In this document: in pieces, positions 32,093 through 40,299 of the stretch
Numbering within the stretch: position 1 is the stretch's first letter
Layout of the letters: every line of letters starts with the position of its first letter
From: an uncultured Sutterella sp.
GTDB taxonomy: Bacteria > Pseudomonadota > Gammaproteobacteria > Burkholderiales > Burkholderiaceae_F
Length of the DNA: 64,000 nucleotides
Direction of reading: 5' to 3'
Assembly: GCA_900542805.1 (NCBI GenBank)
Contig: UQOW01000007.1
Location: forward strand, 1 to 64,000
The notes under the pieces: generated by a model
Told to the model about the DNA's origin: nothing
Database searches by the model: none
Seen by the model: the letters and a program-made list of their open reading frames with translations, nothing else
Translations under genes and position numbers: made by a program

Positions 32093-33235
32093 ATGATTTT
32101 TCGCCGCAGTTTCCTTAACGAGCTCGCCAATAGTGCCGGCGGGGTCTTTACCGTGATTTTTTCGATTGTTTTGACAGTCGGATTGGTCGGGGTTTTGCAC
32201 GAAACGGCAGGCGGCAGTTACGACTCTTCGTCCGTTTTAGAGATTACGCTTTATACGGGGCTTGCCAATTTGGCTCCCCTCATGACGGCTTCTCTGTTTG
32301 TTGCCGTTTTAATCACGTTAATCCGCACCTGGCAAGACAACGAGATGATTGTGTGGTTCTCGGCCGGCGGACGCAGTTTACTGGACTGGATCGGACCGGT
32401 TTTAAAGTTTGTTTTCCCTTTTGCCGTTCTCGTGGCGGTCCTGTCGCTTTCGGTCAGCCCCTGGGCCAAGGAGCAGATGGAGCAAAGCGCCCGAGAGTTT
32501 CAGCAGCGCGATGATGTCAGTCGTATTGCTCCGGGGCGCTTTATCGAGACGAACGGCGGGCAACGTGTCTTTTTTATCGAAGAAGTTTCCAAGGACGGTA
32601 CTCGCGTCAAAAACGTTTTTATGAGCATTCGCGAGAATGACAAAGAGACGATTGTTCGCGCTCAGTCCGGCGAAATTAAGCGCAACGCGCTCGGAGATCG
32701 TTTTGCGGTTTTATATAACGGGAAGCGCTACGATACGGGGAGCGGATCGGACGCGGCCTGGCGCGTAATTGAATTTAAAACATACGAATTGCGCTTGGAT
32801 ACAAAGACCGGTCCCATCTCCGGTTCGTCCGATGTCGATCAGGTACCGATTCAGACGCTCATGGGAATGGACACGGCTCGCGCCAAAGGGCAGATGTTTT
32901 GGCGTTTTACCTGGCCCTTTGCCGCGCTTATTTTGCCGTTTTTGGCCATTCCGCTTTCTTTGACGAACGTACGGGCCGGAAGAAATCTGAATCTGTTGGC
33001 GGCGGCGTTGATTTTTATCTTGTATCTTAATGCCGTTTCCATCGGCGTGGCGCGCGTGAAGACCGAGCGCCTTGATTGGGTGGTCGGTCTTATGTTGATT
33101 AACGGGTCGTTCCTTTTCATCACCGTACTTCTTTTCGTGCGACGAGTTTGGATGCAACGTTGGTTGCCGCAATGCCTGACGGATTTGCCGTATCGCATCG
33201 GTCGTTGGGTGAGGCGTCGGGAGAGGAAAGCATGA
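32093..33235 (+). CDS. lptF: LPS export permease LptF
   Basis: A 380-residue YjgP/YjgQ permease. Six membrane segments flank a periplasmic beta-jellyroll domain (about residues 135-270). With LptG and LptB2 it extracts LPS from the inner membrane and hands it to LptC. The N-terminus FRRSFLNELANSAGGVF is the usual amphipathic start. The ATG of lptG overlaps its stop (ATGA). lptB, lptA and lptC lie at 57.6-59.6 kb. Confidence 0.94.
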   Translation: MIFRRSFLNELANSAGGVFTVIFSIVLTVGLVGVLHETAGGSYDSSSVLEITLYTGLANLAPLMTASLFVAVLITLIRTWQDNEMIVWFSAGGRSLLDWIGPVLKFVFPFAVLVAVLSLSVSPWAKEQMEQSAREFQQRDDVSRIAPGRFIETNGGQRVFFIEEVSKDGTRVKNVFMSIRENDKETIVRAQSGEIKRNALGDRFAVLYNGKRYDTGSGSDAAWRVIEFKTYELRLDTKTGPISGSSDVDQVPIQTLMGMDTARAKGQMFWRFTWPFAALILPFLAIPLSLTNVRAGRNLNLLAAALIFILYLNAVSIGVARVKTERLDWVVGLMLINGSFLFITVLLFVRRVWMQRWLPQCLTDLPYRIGRWVRRRERKA

Positions 33236-34377
33236 GAATCGTGACCCGACAGCTCACAAAGGAAATTCTCATCGCGACAGCGTTCGTGATGGTTTCGCTT
33301 TTGGCGCTTTTCGCCTTCTTCGATGTTGCCGGACAAAGTTCGCGCATCGGAACGCGCTACGGCATCGATATGGCCTTGCAGTTCGCCGTCCTGAATTTGC
33401 CGCGTCGGTTTTATCAAGTCATGCCGATTGCCGCGCTTTTGGGCGGTATATATACGCTCTCCCGCTGGGCTGCCGAATCCCAATTCGTGGTTTGGCGCAT
33501 TTCGGGGTTGTCGGCTTGGCGTTTGGCTCAGATGCTTTTGGCGCCGGCATCGGTCCTGATTGTTCTGACGTATGCGGTCGGAGAATGGGTTGCCCCGGCC
33601 ACCGATAGGGCCTACACGGATTTGCGGCGCATCAATGTGTACAACACGAACTTAAAACGCGTTTACGGCTTTAAGTCCGGCGTGTGGGTTAAAGATATCG
33701 TCAAAGCCAAAGACGGAAGCCCCGAGCTGCTTCGCTTTGTCAATGTCGGGAGTTTGTCGGTTGGCGAGCAGATGGAAACAGGTGCTTGGCGTGTTTTTGA
33801 GTTTTCTGCCCGCGACAATTCCCTGTTGCGAATCATTCACGCTACGAATGCTACGCATGTTCCTTCGCGTGGATGGCATTTGAAAAACGCCCGCATCGAG
33901 ACGTTGCCCGCCGTCGGTAGAGACGACGGACCGATGATTGAAAGGGCCACGATTCAGACGGCCGCGGACCTTGTTCTTCCCAGTGACATGCAACCGGAGA
34001 TCTTAGAAGTTTTAACCGTCAAGCCCTCGGCGATGGGAATCGGTGAGTTGCACGAGTATATCGGCCACTTAAAGCAGATGCGTCAGGAAACAAAACGCTA
34101 CGAAATTGAGTTTTGGAACCACATCGTTTACCCGATTCTCATTTTCGTGATGCTCATGGTCGCCATGCCTTTTGCGTATTTAAACGCTCGGGCCGGCGGC
34201 ATGGCCGTCAAGATTTTCTGCGGTCTTGTGATCGGTGTCGTCTTTTTCGGAATCGACAACGCCTTTACGTTTGCCGGCACGACCAGTGCTTTACCGGCGA
34301 TGATGATTCCTCTCGTTCCAGTTGTTTTGATGCTTTTTGCCACAAGTGCGGCGCTCTGGTTTGCAGAACGCCGTTAG
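33232..34377 (+). CDS. lptG: LPS export permease LptG
   Basis: A 381-residue YjgP/YjgQ permease, partner of LptF in the LptB2FG ABC transporter. Membrane segments lie at both ends and a periplasmic jellyroll sits between. The start MRIVTRQLTKEIL at 33232 is chosen because it overlaps the lptF stop by 4 nt and fits the family; a longer frame inside lptF is discarded. It converges on the following ABC ATPase gene with 20 nt between. Confidence 0.94.
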   Translation: MRIVTRQLTKEILIATAFVMVSLLALFAFFDVAGQSSRIGTRYGIDMALQFAVLNLPRRFYQVMPIAALLGGIYTLSRWAAESQFVVWRISGLSAWRLAQMLLAPASVLIVLTYAVGEWVAPATDRAYTDLRRINVYNTNLKRVYGFKSGVWVKDIVKAKDGSPELLRFVNVGSLSVGEQMETGAWRVFEFSARDNSLLRIIHATNATHVPSRGWHLKNARIETLPAVGRDDGPMIERATIQTAADLVLPSDMQPEILEVLTVKPSAMGIGELHEYIGHLKQMRQETKRYEIEFWNHIVYPILIFVMLMVAMPFAYLNARAGGMAVKIFCGLVIGVVFFGIDNAFTFAGTTSALPAMMIPLVPVVLMLFATSAALWFAERR

Positions 34378-34397
34378 GGGACGATGAAGTCCGCAAA

Positions 34398-35132
34398 TCA
34401 GTGCGACAAAATCTGCGACAGGAACTTTTGGGCGCGCTCCGAGCGCGGGGCGTTGAAAAATTCGACCTTCGGAACGTTTTCCAGAATTTCTCCGTGATCG
34501 ACGAAAATCACGCGGTCGGCCACTTTCTTGGCAAAGCCCATTTCGTGTGTGACGACCATCATGGTCATGCCGTCACGCGCTAGTTGCACCATCACGTCCA
34601 AGACTTCGTTAATCATTTCCGGATCGAGGGCCGACGTCGGTTCGTCAAAGAGCATGCAAATCGGATCCATAGCCAGTGCACGAGCAATGGCCACACGCTG
34701 CTGCTGACCGCCCGAGAGTTGGCCGGGGAATTTTTCAGCTTGGCTTAAAAGCCCGACACGCTCCAAAAGCTTTAAACCGCGTTCCGTGGCTTCGTCACGC
34801 CCGCGCTTTAAGACTTTCATTTGTGCCAAACGCAAGTTGTCGATAATCGAAAGATGCGGGAAAAGCTCGAAGTGCTGGAAAACCATGCCGACGTGGCTAC
34901 GCAATTTGGCTAAATCAGTCTTCGGGTCCCCGACACTGACGCTGTTGACAAGGATTTCTCCTTCCTGAAACGGCTCTAAGGCGTTGACGGTCTTAATCAA
35001 CGTGGATTTGCCCGATCCCGAAGGGCCGCAGACAACAACGACTTCTCCCTTTTCAACGGAGACGGAACAGTTTTTTAATACCTGAAAATCTCCGTACCAC
35101 TTGCTTACATTGCGGATCTCAATCATTGCCAT
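34398..35132 (-). CDS. Polar amino-acid-type ABC transporter ATPase (orphan)
   Basis: A 244-residue ABC ATPase of the GlnQ/GltL/HisP group: Walker A GPSGSGKS near residue 37, Q-loop VFQHFELFPHL, signature LSGGQQQR near 138, Walker B MLFDEPTSALDPEM near 158, H-loop THEMGF. The MVFQxFxLFPH and SALDPE wording is typical of amino-acid uptake ATPases. No permease or binding-protein gene adjoins it, so its partners must be encoded elsewhere. Confidence 0.9.
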   Translation of the reverse strand: MAMIEIRNVSKWYGDFQVLKNCSVSVEKGEVVVVCGPSGSGKSTLIKTVNALEPFQEGEILVNSVSVGDPKTDLAKLRSHVGMVFQHFELFPHLSIIDNLRLAQMKVLKRGRDEATERGLKLLERVGLLSQAEKFPGQLSGGQQQRVAIARALAMDPICMLFDEPTSALDPEMINEVLDVMVQLARDGMTMMVVTHEMGFAKKVADRVIFVDHGEILENVPKVEFFNAPRSERAQKFLSQILSH

Positions 35133-35280
35133 GGTAAAAATACCCTCGGTAAATCGCTAATTAATCCGAAACGGATGCTTCGGAAACAGAGTAGGCGGGA
35201 ACGATAGCACGGTCTGGCTTTAAGGTACTACTCGCGGAGCGGTTTGTTTTTTTTCGACCGGATAACGAAGAAAGAATAGG

Positions 35281-35341
35281 ACGCACCGAAACGGTGCATA
35301 CGCGCAGTCTCGGTGCGTTGCAGCGGCTTGCGTGAGCCGTT
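35281..35341 (+). promoter_or_regulatory. Palindromes upstream of the sigma-54 promoter (possible activator sites)
   Basis: In the 358-nt stretch 35133-35490, which holds no gene, two inverted repeats lie about 65-135 nt upstream of the sigma-54 element. The first is GCACCG-AAA-CGGTGC (35283-35297), with a further CGGTGCG at 35311-35317 able to pair with 35282-35288. The second is CAGCGGCT (35321-35328) with AGCCGTTG (35335-35342). Their position suits binding sites of a sigma-54 enhancer-binding protein; this is inference. Confidence 0.4.
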
Positions 35342-35403
35342 GTTGCATCATTGTCTCAGCAATTTATCGTAAAAAAGCGCTGAAAACCTCGGATTTATTG
35401 AGC

Positions 35404-35419
35404 TGGCACGAAAATTGCT
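35404..35419 (+). promoter_or_regulatory. Sigma-54 (-24/-12) promoter of the TAXI-TRAP genes
   Basis: TGGCACGAAAATTGCT matches the sigma-54 consensus TGGCAC-N5-TTGC(A/T) exactly, with GG at 35405-35406 and GC at 35417-35418. It lies 72 nt upstream of the start of the binding-protein gene. rpoN is encoded at 56.2-57.6 kb. Confidence 0.8.
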
Positions 35420-35490
35420 TTATAAGAAGGTAAGGGCATTACCAAATGCCTCATACGAAAATCCAAAAGGTATTTAGTCGGAGAAAAAGC

Positions 35491-36456
35491 ATGTTTAAGA
35501 AACTTCTTCCTTTCGTTATGGCCGGTGCTCTGGCCTTAGGCGGTGTTGCGATGGCCAAGGATACGTTCGTGACTATCGGTACGGGTGGTATCACGGGTGT
35601 TTATTACGCTACGGGCGGCGCCTTAGCCAAGATCGTTAACGCCAAGCGCTCGACCTATCACGTCCGCGCCAGTGTGGAAAGCACGGGCGGTAGCAAGTTC
35701 AACATCAATGCGGTTTCCACAGGTGATTTGGACTTCGGTATTGCTCAGGCCGATACGCAGTACATGGCTTACTTCGGAAAGGATGTTTGGGAAGGTAAAC
35801 CCGTTAAGAAGTTGCGTGCAGTTTTTGCCTTGGCTCCGGAAGCCGTGACTTTCGTTGCCGCCGAAGATAGCGGTATTCGTTCCATTAATGATGTCAAAGG
35901 CAAGATTATTAATCTCGGTGATGCCGGATCGGGTAACCGCATCAATGCCATGGATATTTTCAAGAATTTCGGCATTGTTCCGGGCAAGGATTTCCGTGAC
36001 GAGAAGTTAAAGCCGGCGGATGCGCCGCGTGTTTTGCAGGACGGTCGTATCGACGGGTTCTTCTACACGGTCGGTCATCCGAACGGCAACATCAAGGAAG
36101 CAACGGCCGGAAAGCGTGTCTGCCGCATTGTCCCGATTACAGGTTTGGATAAACTCTTAAAGGGTGCGCCGTATTACTCGATGACGACGATTGATATGAG
36201 TCAATACCCCGATGCGGCTAACAGTAAAGACAAGGTCGAGACGCTCGGCATGCTTGCCACGCTTGTGACATCCTCGGATGTTCCCGATGATGTAGTCTAT
36301 GCCGTCACCAAGGAAGTGATGGAAAACCTCGATAAGCTCAGAAAGTTGCATCCGGCGCTGGAGAGCATCACCGTAAAGAGCATGCTCGAAGGGCTTTCGG
36401 CTCCGATTCATAACGGTGCCATGCGCTACTACAAAGAAGTCGGTTTGATTAAGTAA
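35491..36456 (+). CDS. TAXI-family TRAP transporter substrate-binding protein
   Basis: A 321-residue periplasmic protein with signal peptide MFKKLLPFVMAGALALGGVAMA. The mature part begins DTFVTIGTGGITGVYYATGG, the hallmark of TAXI proteins (IGTGGxTGVYYPxG), followed by VESTGGSKFNINAVSTGDLDFGIAQAD. TAXI proteins feed the fused TRAP permease that follows; substrates are usually small carboxylates or amino acids such as glutamate, but none can be assigned here. The start at 35491 is set by GGAGAAAAAGC just before it and by the signal peptide. Likely under sigma-54 control. Confidence 0.92.
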   Translation: MFKKLLPFVMAGALALGGVAMAKDTFVTIGTGGITGVYYATGGALAKIVNAKRSTYHVRASVESTGGSKFNINAVSTGDLDFGIAQADTQYMAYFGKDVWEGKPVKKLRAVFALAPEAVTFVAAEDSGIRSINDVKGKIINLGDAGSGNRINAMDIFKNFGIVPGKDFRDEKLKPADAPRVLQDGRIDGFFYTVGHPNGNIKEATAGKRVCRIVPITGLDKLLKGAPYYSMTTIDMSQYPDAANSKDKVETLGMLATLVTSSDVPDDVVYAVTKEVMENLDKLRKLHPALESITVKSMLEGLSAPIHNGAMRYYKEVGLIK

Positions 36457-36484
36457 GTTCTGTTTTTAATTAAAGTCAATCAAT

Positions 36485-36514
36485 GGGCCGTTCCCGATCC
36501 TTCGGGAATGGCCC
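36485..36514 (+). promoter_or_regulatory. 13-bp hairpin between binding-protein and permease genes
   Basis: A 13-bp stem (36485-36497 with 36502-36514, one G-U pair, 4-nt loop) is not followed by T residues. Such hairpins between a binding-protein gene and its permease often protect the upstream mRNA 3' end so that the binding protein is made in excess. That role is inferred. Confidence 0.6.
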
Positions 36515-36563
36515 GTACATATCAAGAAAAAAGCAAGAAGCGCCAAGTCAATAGGATTGAGAA

Positions 36564-38678
36564 ATGAGCGACACAGAAAAAATCGTATTGCCCGACGCGG
36601 GCCCAAAAAAGAAAAAAGACGATGACATCATCGGAGAATATCGGCAGGAGGTCACCGAAGGCGATCATGGTCTGGAAGGGGACAAGTCGGGCATTTCGAC
36701 GGCTATTACGTTTATCGTGGCGTTATCCTGGTCGCTTTTCCAAATGTCCACGGCCAGTTGGCTTTTGCTCGATTCCTTGTACGTCAAAGCTTTCCACTTG
36801 GCTTTTGCTATGGCCCTGGTGTTTTTGAACATTCCGGCCATTAAAGGCGCCAAGCGCTACCGTTGGGACTTGCGCATCCTTCTGGCGATGAACCGCGTGA
36901 CGCTTTTTGACTGGGCCGTGGGCCTAGTTGCCGTCGCAGCCGCTTTGTACGTCTTCTTCGATTACGAAGGCATTGCCGACAGAGCCGGGCAACCCAATGC
37001 GCGCGATATCGTCATCGGTTTGATTTTGCTCGTGACGCTTCTGGAAGCCACACGGCGCGTTTCGGGACCTGCGCTTCCGATTATCAGTCTCTTATTTGTC
37101 GCGTATGTCTTCTTCGGACCGTATCTGCCGGATCTATTTGCCTTTAAGGGTGTAAGCCTCTCGCGTTTTATCTCGCAGATTACGATGGATACACAGGGCA
37201 TTTACGGTGTTCCGCTGCATGTGTCGGCAACGGTCGTGTTCCTCTTCGTGCTTTTCGGAACGATGCTTGACCGGGCCGGCGGCGGGTCGTTCTTTACACG
37301 TATTGCCGTTTCCGGACTCGGACAGTACCGAGGCGGTGCGGCAAAAGCAGCCGTTGCCGGGTCGGCTCTTTCCGGCATGGTTTCCGGTTCCTCCATTGCC
37401 AATGTCGTGACGACCGGTACCTTCACGATTCCGCTCATGAAGCGCATCGGGTACACGGGAACCAAGGCAGCGGCCATTGAAGTGGCTTCGTCAGTTAACG
37501 GACAACTTGCGCCTCCCGTAATGGGTGCGGCAGCCTTCATTATTGCCGAGTACGTTAACGTGCCGTACGTGGAAGTAGCCAAAGCCGCTGCGATTCCGGC
37601 GTTTGCCGCCTACATGGGTTTAATTTGGATTACGCATATCGAGGCCTGCAAGCTCGGACTTAAGGGTCTGCCGAAAAACGAACTGCCGCATTTTTGGGTT
37701 GAGATGAAAAAGGGAATGCACTTTTTGCTCCCTCTTCTCATGCTCCTTTACGAATTGATTTTCTTGCAACACTCGGCCGAACTCAGTGTCCTTCGCGCCA
37801 TCCTCGTTTTGGGCGTCATCATGCTCTTGCAGCCGGTTGCCGTGGCGCGTGTGCGCGGCACACCCTTGTTGCCGGCACTTCGGACCGGGTTTAAGACACT
37901 AGTTGACTCGTTAGCGGCCGGTGCCAATAACATGGCCGGTGTGGCTCTTGCCACGGCCTCGGCAGGCATCATTGTCGGGTGCGTCTCCATGGGTTTGGGG
38001 CAACAAATCACAAGCCTCGTGGAAGTGCTCTCGATGGGCAACATCTTCCTACTGATTTTAATTACGGCGCTCGCCAGTCTTTTGCTCGGCATGGGATTGC
38101 CGACGACGGCAAACTACATCATCATGGCCTCTTTGACGGCTCCGGTTCTTGTAGATCTGGCAACCGGCATGAACGTTCACGGTGTGGATATTGCGATTAC
38201 GCTGATGGGGGCGCATCTGTTTTGCCTGTATTTCGGCGTGATGGCCGATGCGACGCCGCCTGTGGGCTTGGCGGCGTATGCCGGCGCGGCCATTGCCCGT
38301 GTCGAACCGATTCGGGTCGGCTGGCAGGCGTTTATCTACGATATCCGTACCTTCATCATCCCGGTGGTGTTCCTATTTAATGCAGACTTGCTCTTAGACG
38401 GCATTGATAGTTGGATGGTCGGATTCTTTCTGTTTGCTATGACCAGTTTGGGAATGATGTCTCTGAGTAGCGCGTTCGAGGGCTGGTTCATTCGGGAGAT
38501 GAACCTAGTCGAGCGCAGCATTTTGCTTTGTGCTTCGGCTGTGCTGATGTTCCCGTTCCTCGTGACGGGTGCGTTCTTGCCCTATGAGATGCGGTGGTGG
38601 GGTTATACGGTCGGTTTAGCTCTCCTCGGTCTCGTGTACCTGTGGCAACGCCTGCGGTATCATGAAACACTCTTTTAA
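36564..38678 (+). CDS. TRAP transporter permease, fused 4TM/12TM (DctQM-type)
   Basis: A 704-residue membrane protein joining the small (DctQ-like) and large (DctM-like) TRAP subunits, as usual for TAXI systems. A hydrophilic N-terminus of about 45 residues is followed by some 16-18 membrane segments. The DctM core motifs SGSSIANVVTTGTFTIPLMK and VNGQLAPPVMGAAAFIIAEY, and later LGMGLPTTANYI with DATPPVGLAAYA, are intact. It imports its substrate with Na+ or H+ using the upstream TAXI protein. Confidence 0.94.
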   Translation: MSDTEKIVLPDAGPKKKKDDDIIGEYRQEVTEGDHGLEGDKSGISTAITFIVALSWSLFQMSTASWLLLDSLYVKAFHLAFAMALVFLNIPAIKGAKRYRWDLRILLAMNRVTLFDWAVGLVAVAAALYVFFDYEGIADRAGQPNARDIVIGLILLVTLLEATRRVSGPALPIISLLFVAYVFFGPYLPDLFAFKGVSLSRFISQITMDTQGIYGVPLHVSATVVFLFVLFGTMLDRAGGGSFFTRIAVSGLGQYRGGAAKAAVAGSALSGMVSGSSIANVVTTGTFTIPLMKRIGYTGTKAAAIEVASSVNGQLAPPVMGAAAFIIAEYVNVPYVEVAKAAAIPAFAAYMGLIWITHIEACKLGLKGLPKNELPHFWVEMKKGMHFLLPLLMLLYELIFLQHSAELSVLRAILVLGVIMLLQPVAVARVRGTPLLPALRTGFKTLVDSLAAGANNMAGVALATASAGIIVGCVSMGLGQQITSLVEVLSMGNIFLLILITALASLLLGMGLPTTANYIIMASLTAPVLVDLATGMNVHGVDIAITLMGAHLFCLYFGVMADATPPVGLAAYAGAAIARVEPIRVGWQAFIYDIRTFIIPVVFLFNADLLLDGIDSWMVGFFLFAMTSLGMMSLSSAFEGWFIREMNLVERSILLCASAVLMFPFLVTGAFLPYEMRWWGYTVGLALLGLVYLWQRLRYHETLF

Positions 38679-38700
38679 TTGATTCTGTTTCCCATTGTCG

Positions 38701-38724
38701 ACACGCCCGAGAAATCGGGCGTGT
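38701..38724 (+). terminator. Perfect 10-bp hairpin after the TRAP permease
   Basis: ACACGCCCGA (38701-38710) and TCGGGCGTGT (38715-38724) close a GAAA tetraloop. No T-run follows, so termination would be imperfect or Rho-assisted; it also sits at the 3' end side of ctpA on the other strand. The rest of 38679-38863 shows nothing further. Confidence 0.5.
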
Positions 38725-38863
38725 TGCGTATCGGATGAGACGATCCGTTTCCTGACTTCTCGGTTTTCGTCAAGTCTGAAAGCGAGTTCCTGTGAAATCC
38801 ATCGGATACAAGAATTTGCGCCTCCTGTTTAGGGAGGCTCAAGGGAATTCGGACGTAAAAACT

Positions 38864-40279
38864 CTACTTTTTATCCGGTGTGGTTTGCGACGTCTTTTTG
38901 GCTTTCTTCGCGGCAAGGACATCGGCGTGTGTGGTCACGGGTTTCCCGACTAAAAAGTTCACGGCCTGCGTGAGAGGAAAATCGCTCTTGTCGCCGAACG
39001 TGTAACGTAAGGACGGCATCATTTCGTTTTCTTCCTCTTTCAGAGCATCTTTTTCGGAGGATTTTGTCTCTGAAGTTTCCGCGTCAATGTGTCCGGAAAG
39101 ATCGGCCTCGCGAATCGCAAAGGACGGGTAGTTTCCCTCCGGTGTGTCGTCAACGAGGATGTCAGGCGTGATGCCCCGGGCTTGAATCGAGCGCCCGAGC
39201 GGCGTGTAGTAGCGCGCCGTAGTCATCTTAAGTCCGAGCGTTTCTCCGGTTTTGATAGGAAGCGGAATAATCGTTTGGACGCTTCCCTTTCCGAAGGTGC
39301 GTGTTCCCATCAATGTGGCACGCTTGTGGTCCTGTAAGGCGCCCGAGACAATTTCGGAAGCCGAAGCCGAGGCACCGTTCACGAGAACCACAATCGGCAC
39401 GGTTTTGATGAGGAGAGGAAGCCCCTTTAACACGTCGGAAGTATCGTCGCCTACGGCATAGTCTTGATAGGAGGCTTTGAAGACGCGCTCGGAGGCTTTG
39501 TCGCGTCCCTTGGTTGAGACCACGGGAACTCCGTCTTTTAAAAAGGCGGCGGAAACACCGACTGCGGCATTCAGTAGACCTCCCGGATTGTTGCGCAAAT
39601 CGAGCACCAGGCCTTTTAAGTCTTTATCACGCGACAATTGCGTCAAGGCCTTTGCGACGTCAGCCGTGGTTTTTCCCTGAAACTGCGAGATACGGATGTA
39701 CCCGACATGATGGTCAAGGGCTTTGGACTTGACCGACTGAATCTTGATAATGGCCCGTACCAGGTGAATGACTACGGGTTTGATCTCCCCTTTGCGAGCA
39801 ATCGTCAGCGTGATGGGGGTGCCGGGTTTACCGCGCATCAGCTTGACGTTTTCATCGAGTGAGCGGTCGGCACTGACTTTGTCATCGATTTTGATGATGA
39901 TATCTCCGGCACGCACACCCGCACGGGCCGCCGGGGTGTCGTCGATGGGACTGACGACGCGAACGCCTTGGACGTCTTTGGTTATTTCGATACCCAGACC
40001 GCCGAACTCACCGGCCGTGCTTTCCTGCAGGTCTTTGTAGCCCTTCGCATCTAAAAACGAAGAGTGCGGGTCAAGCCCGGATACCATGCCTTTAATGGCG
40101 TTTTCGATGAGTTTTTTGTCGCTCACTTCATCAACGTAATAATTCTTGATACCGCCGAAAATCTCCGCAAACAAGCGAACGTCATCGACCGGAAGCGGCG
40201 GTTCCTTTACGGAGGCCGAACATACAAGAGGCAATGCCAAGAGCGTCAGAATGACGGCGGGACGAGGTACAAGCGTCAT
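38864..40279 (-). CDS. ctpA: C-terminal processing peptidase (S41)
   Basis: A 471-residue periplasmic serine protease. The signal peptide MTLVPRPAVILTLLALPLVCSA supports the start at 40279; an ATG 12 codons upstream lies inside envC. A PDZ domain (GLGIEITKDVQGVRVVSPIDDTPAARAGVRAGDIIIKIDD) is followed by the S41 core with LRNNPGGLL, the nucleophile serine in GASASASE and the lysine in GTRTFGKGSVQT. The tail is Lys/Glu-rich. CtpA processes envelope proteins and controls murein hydrolases. The gpmA-envC-ctpA order is common in proteobacteria. Confidence 0.93.
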   Translation of the reverse strand: MTLVPRPAVILTLLALPLVCSASVKEPPLPVDDVRLFAEIFGGIKNYYVDEVSDKKLIENAIKGMVSGLDPHSSFLDAKGYKDLQESTAGEFGGLGIEITKDVQGVRVVSPIDDTPAARAGVRAGDIIIKIDDKVSADRSLDENVKLMRGKPGTPITLTIARKGEIKPVVIHLVRAIIKIQSVKSKALDHHVGYIRISQFQGKTTADVAKALTQLSRDKDLKGLVLDLRNNPGGLLNAAVGVSAAFLKDGVPVVSTKGRDKASERVFKASYQDYAVGDDTSDVLKGLPLLIKTVPIVVLVNGASASASEIVSGALQDHKRATLMGTRTFGKGSVQTIIPLPIKTGETLGLKMTTARYYTPLGRSIQARGITPDILVDDTPEGNYPSFAIREADLSGHIDAETSETKSSEKDALKEEENEMMPSLRYTFGDKSDFPLTQAVNFLVGKPVTTHADVLAAKKAKKTSQTTPDKK

Positions 40280-40299
40280 GATTTCTTTCAGTGAGTTAA

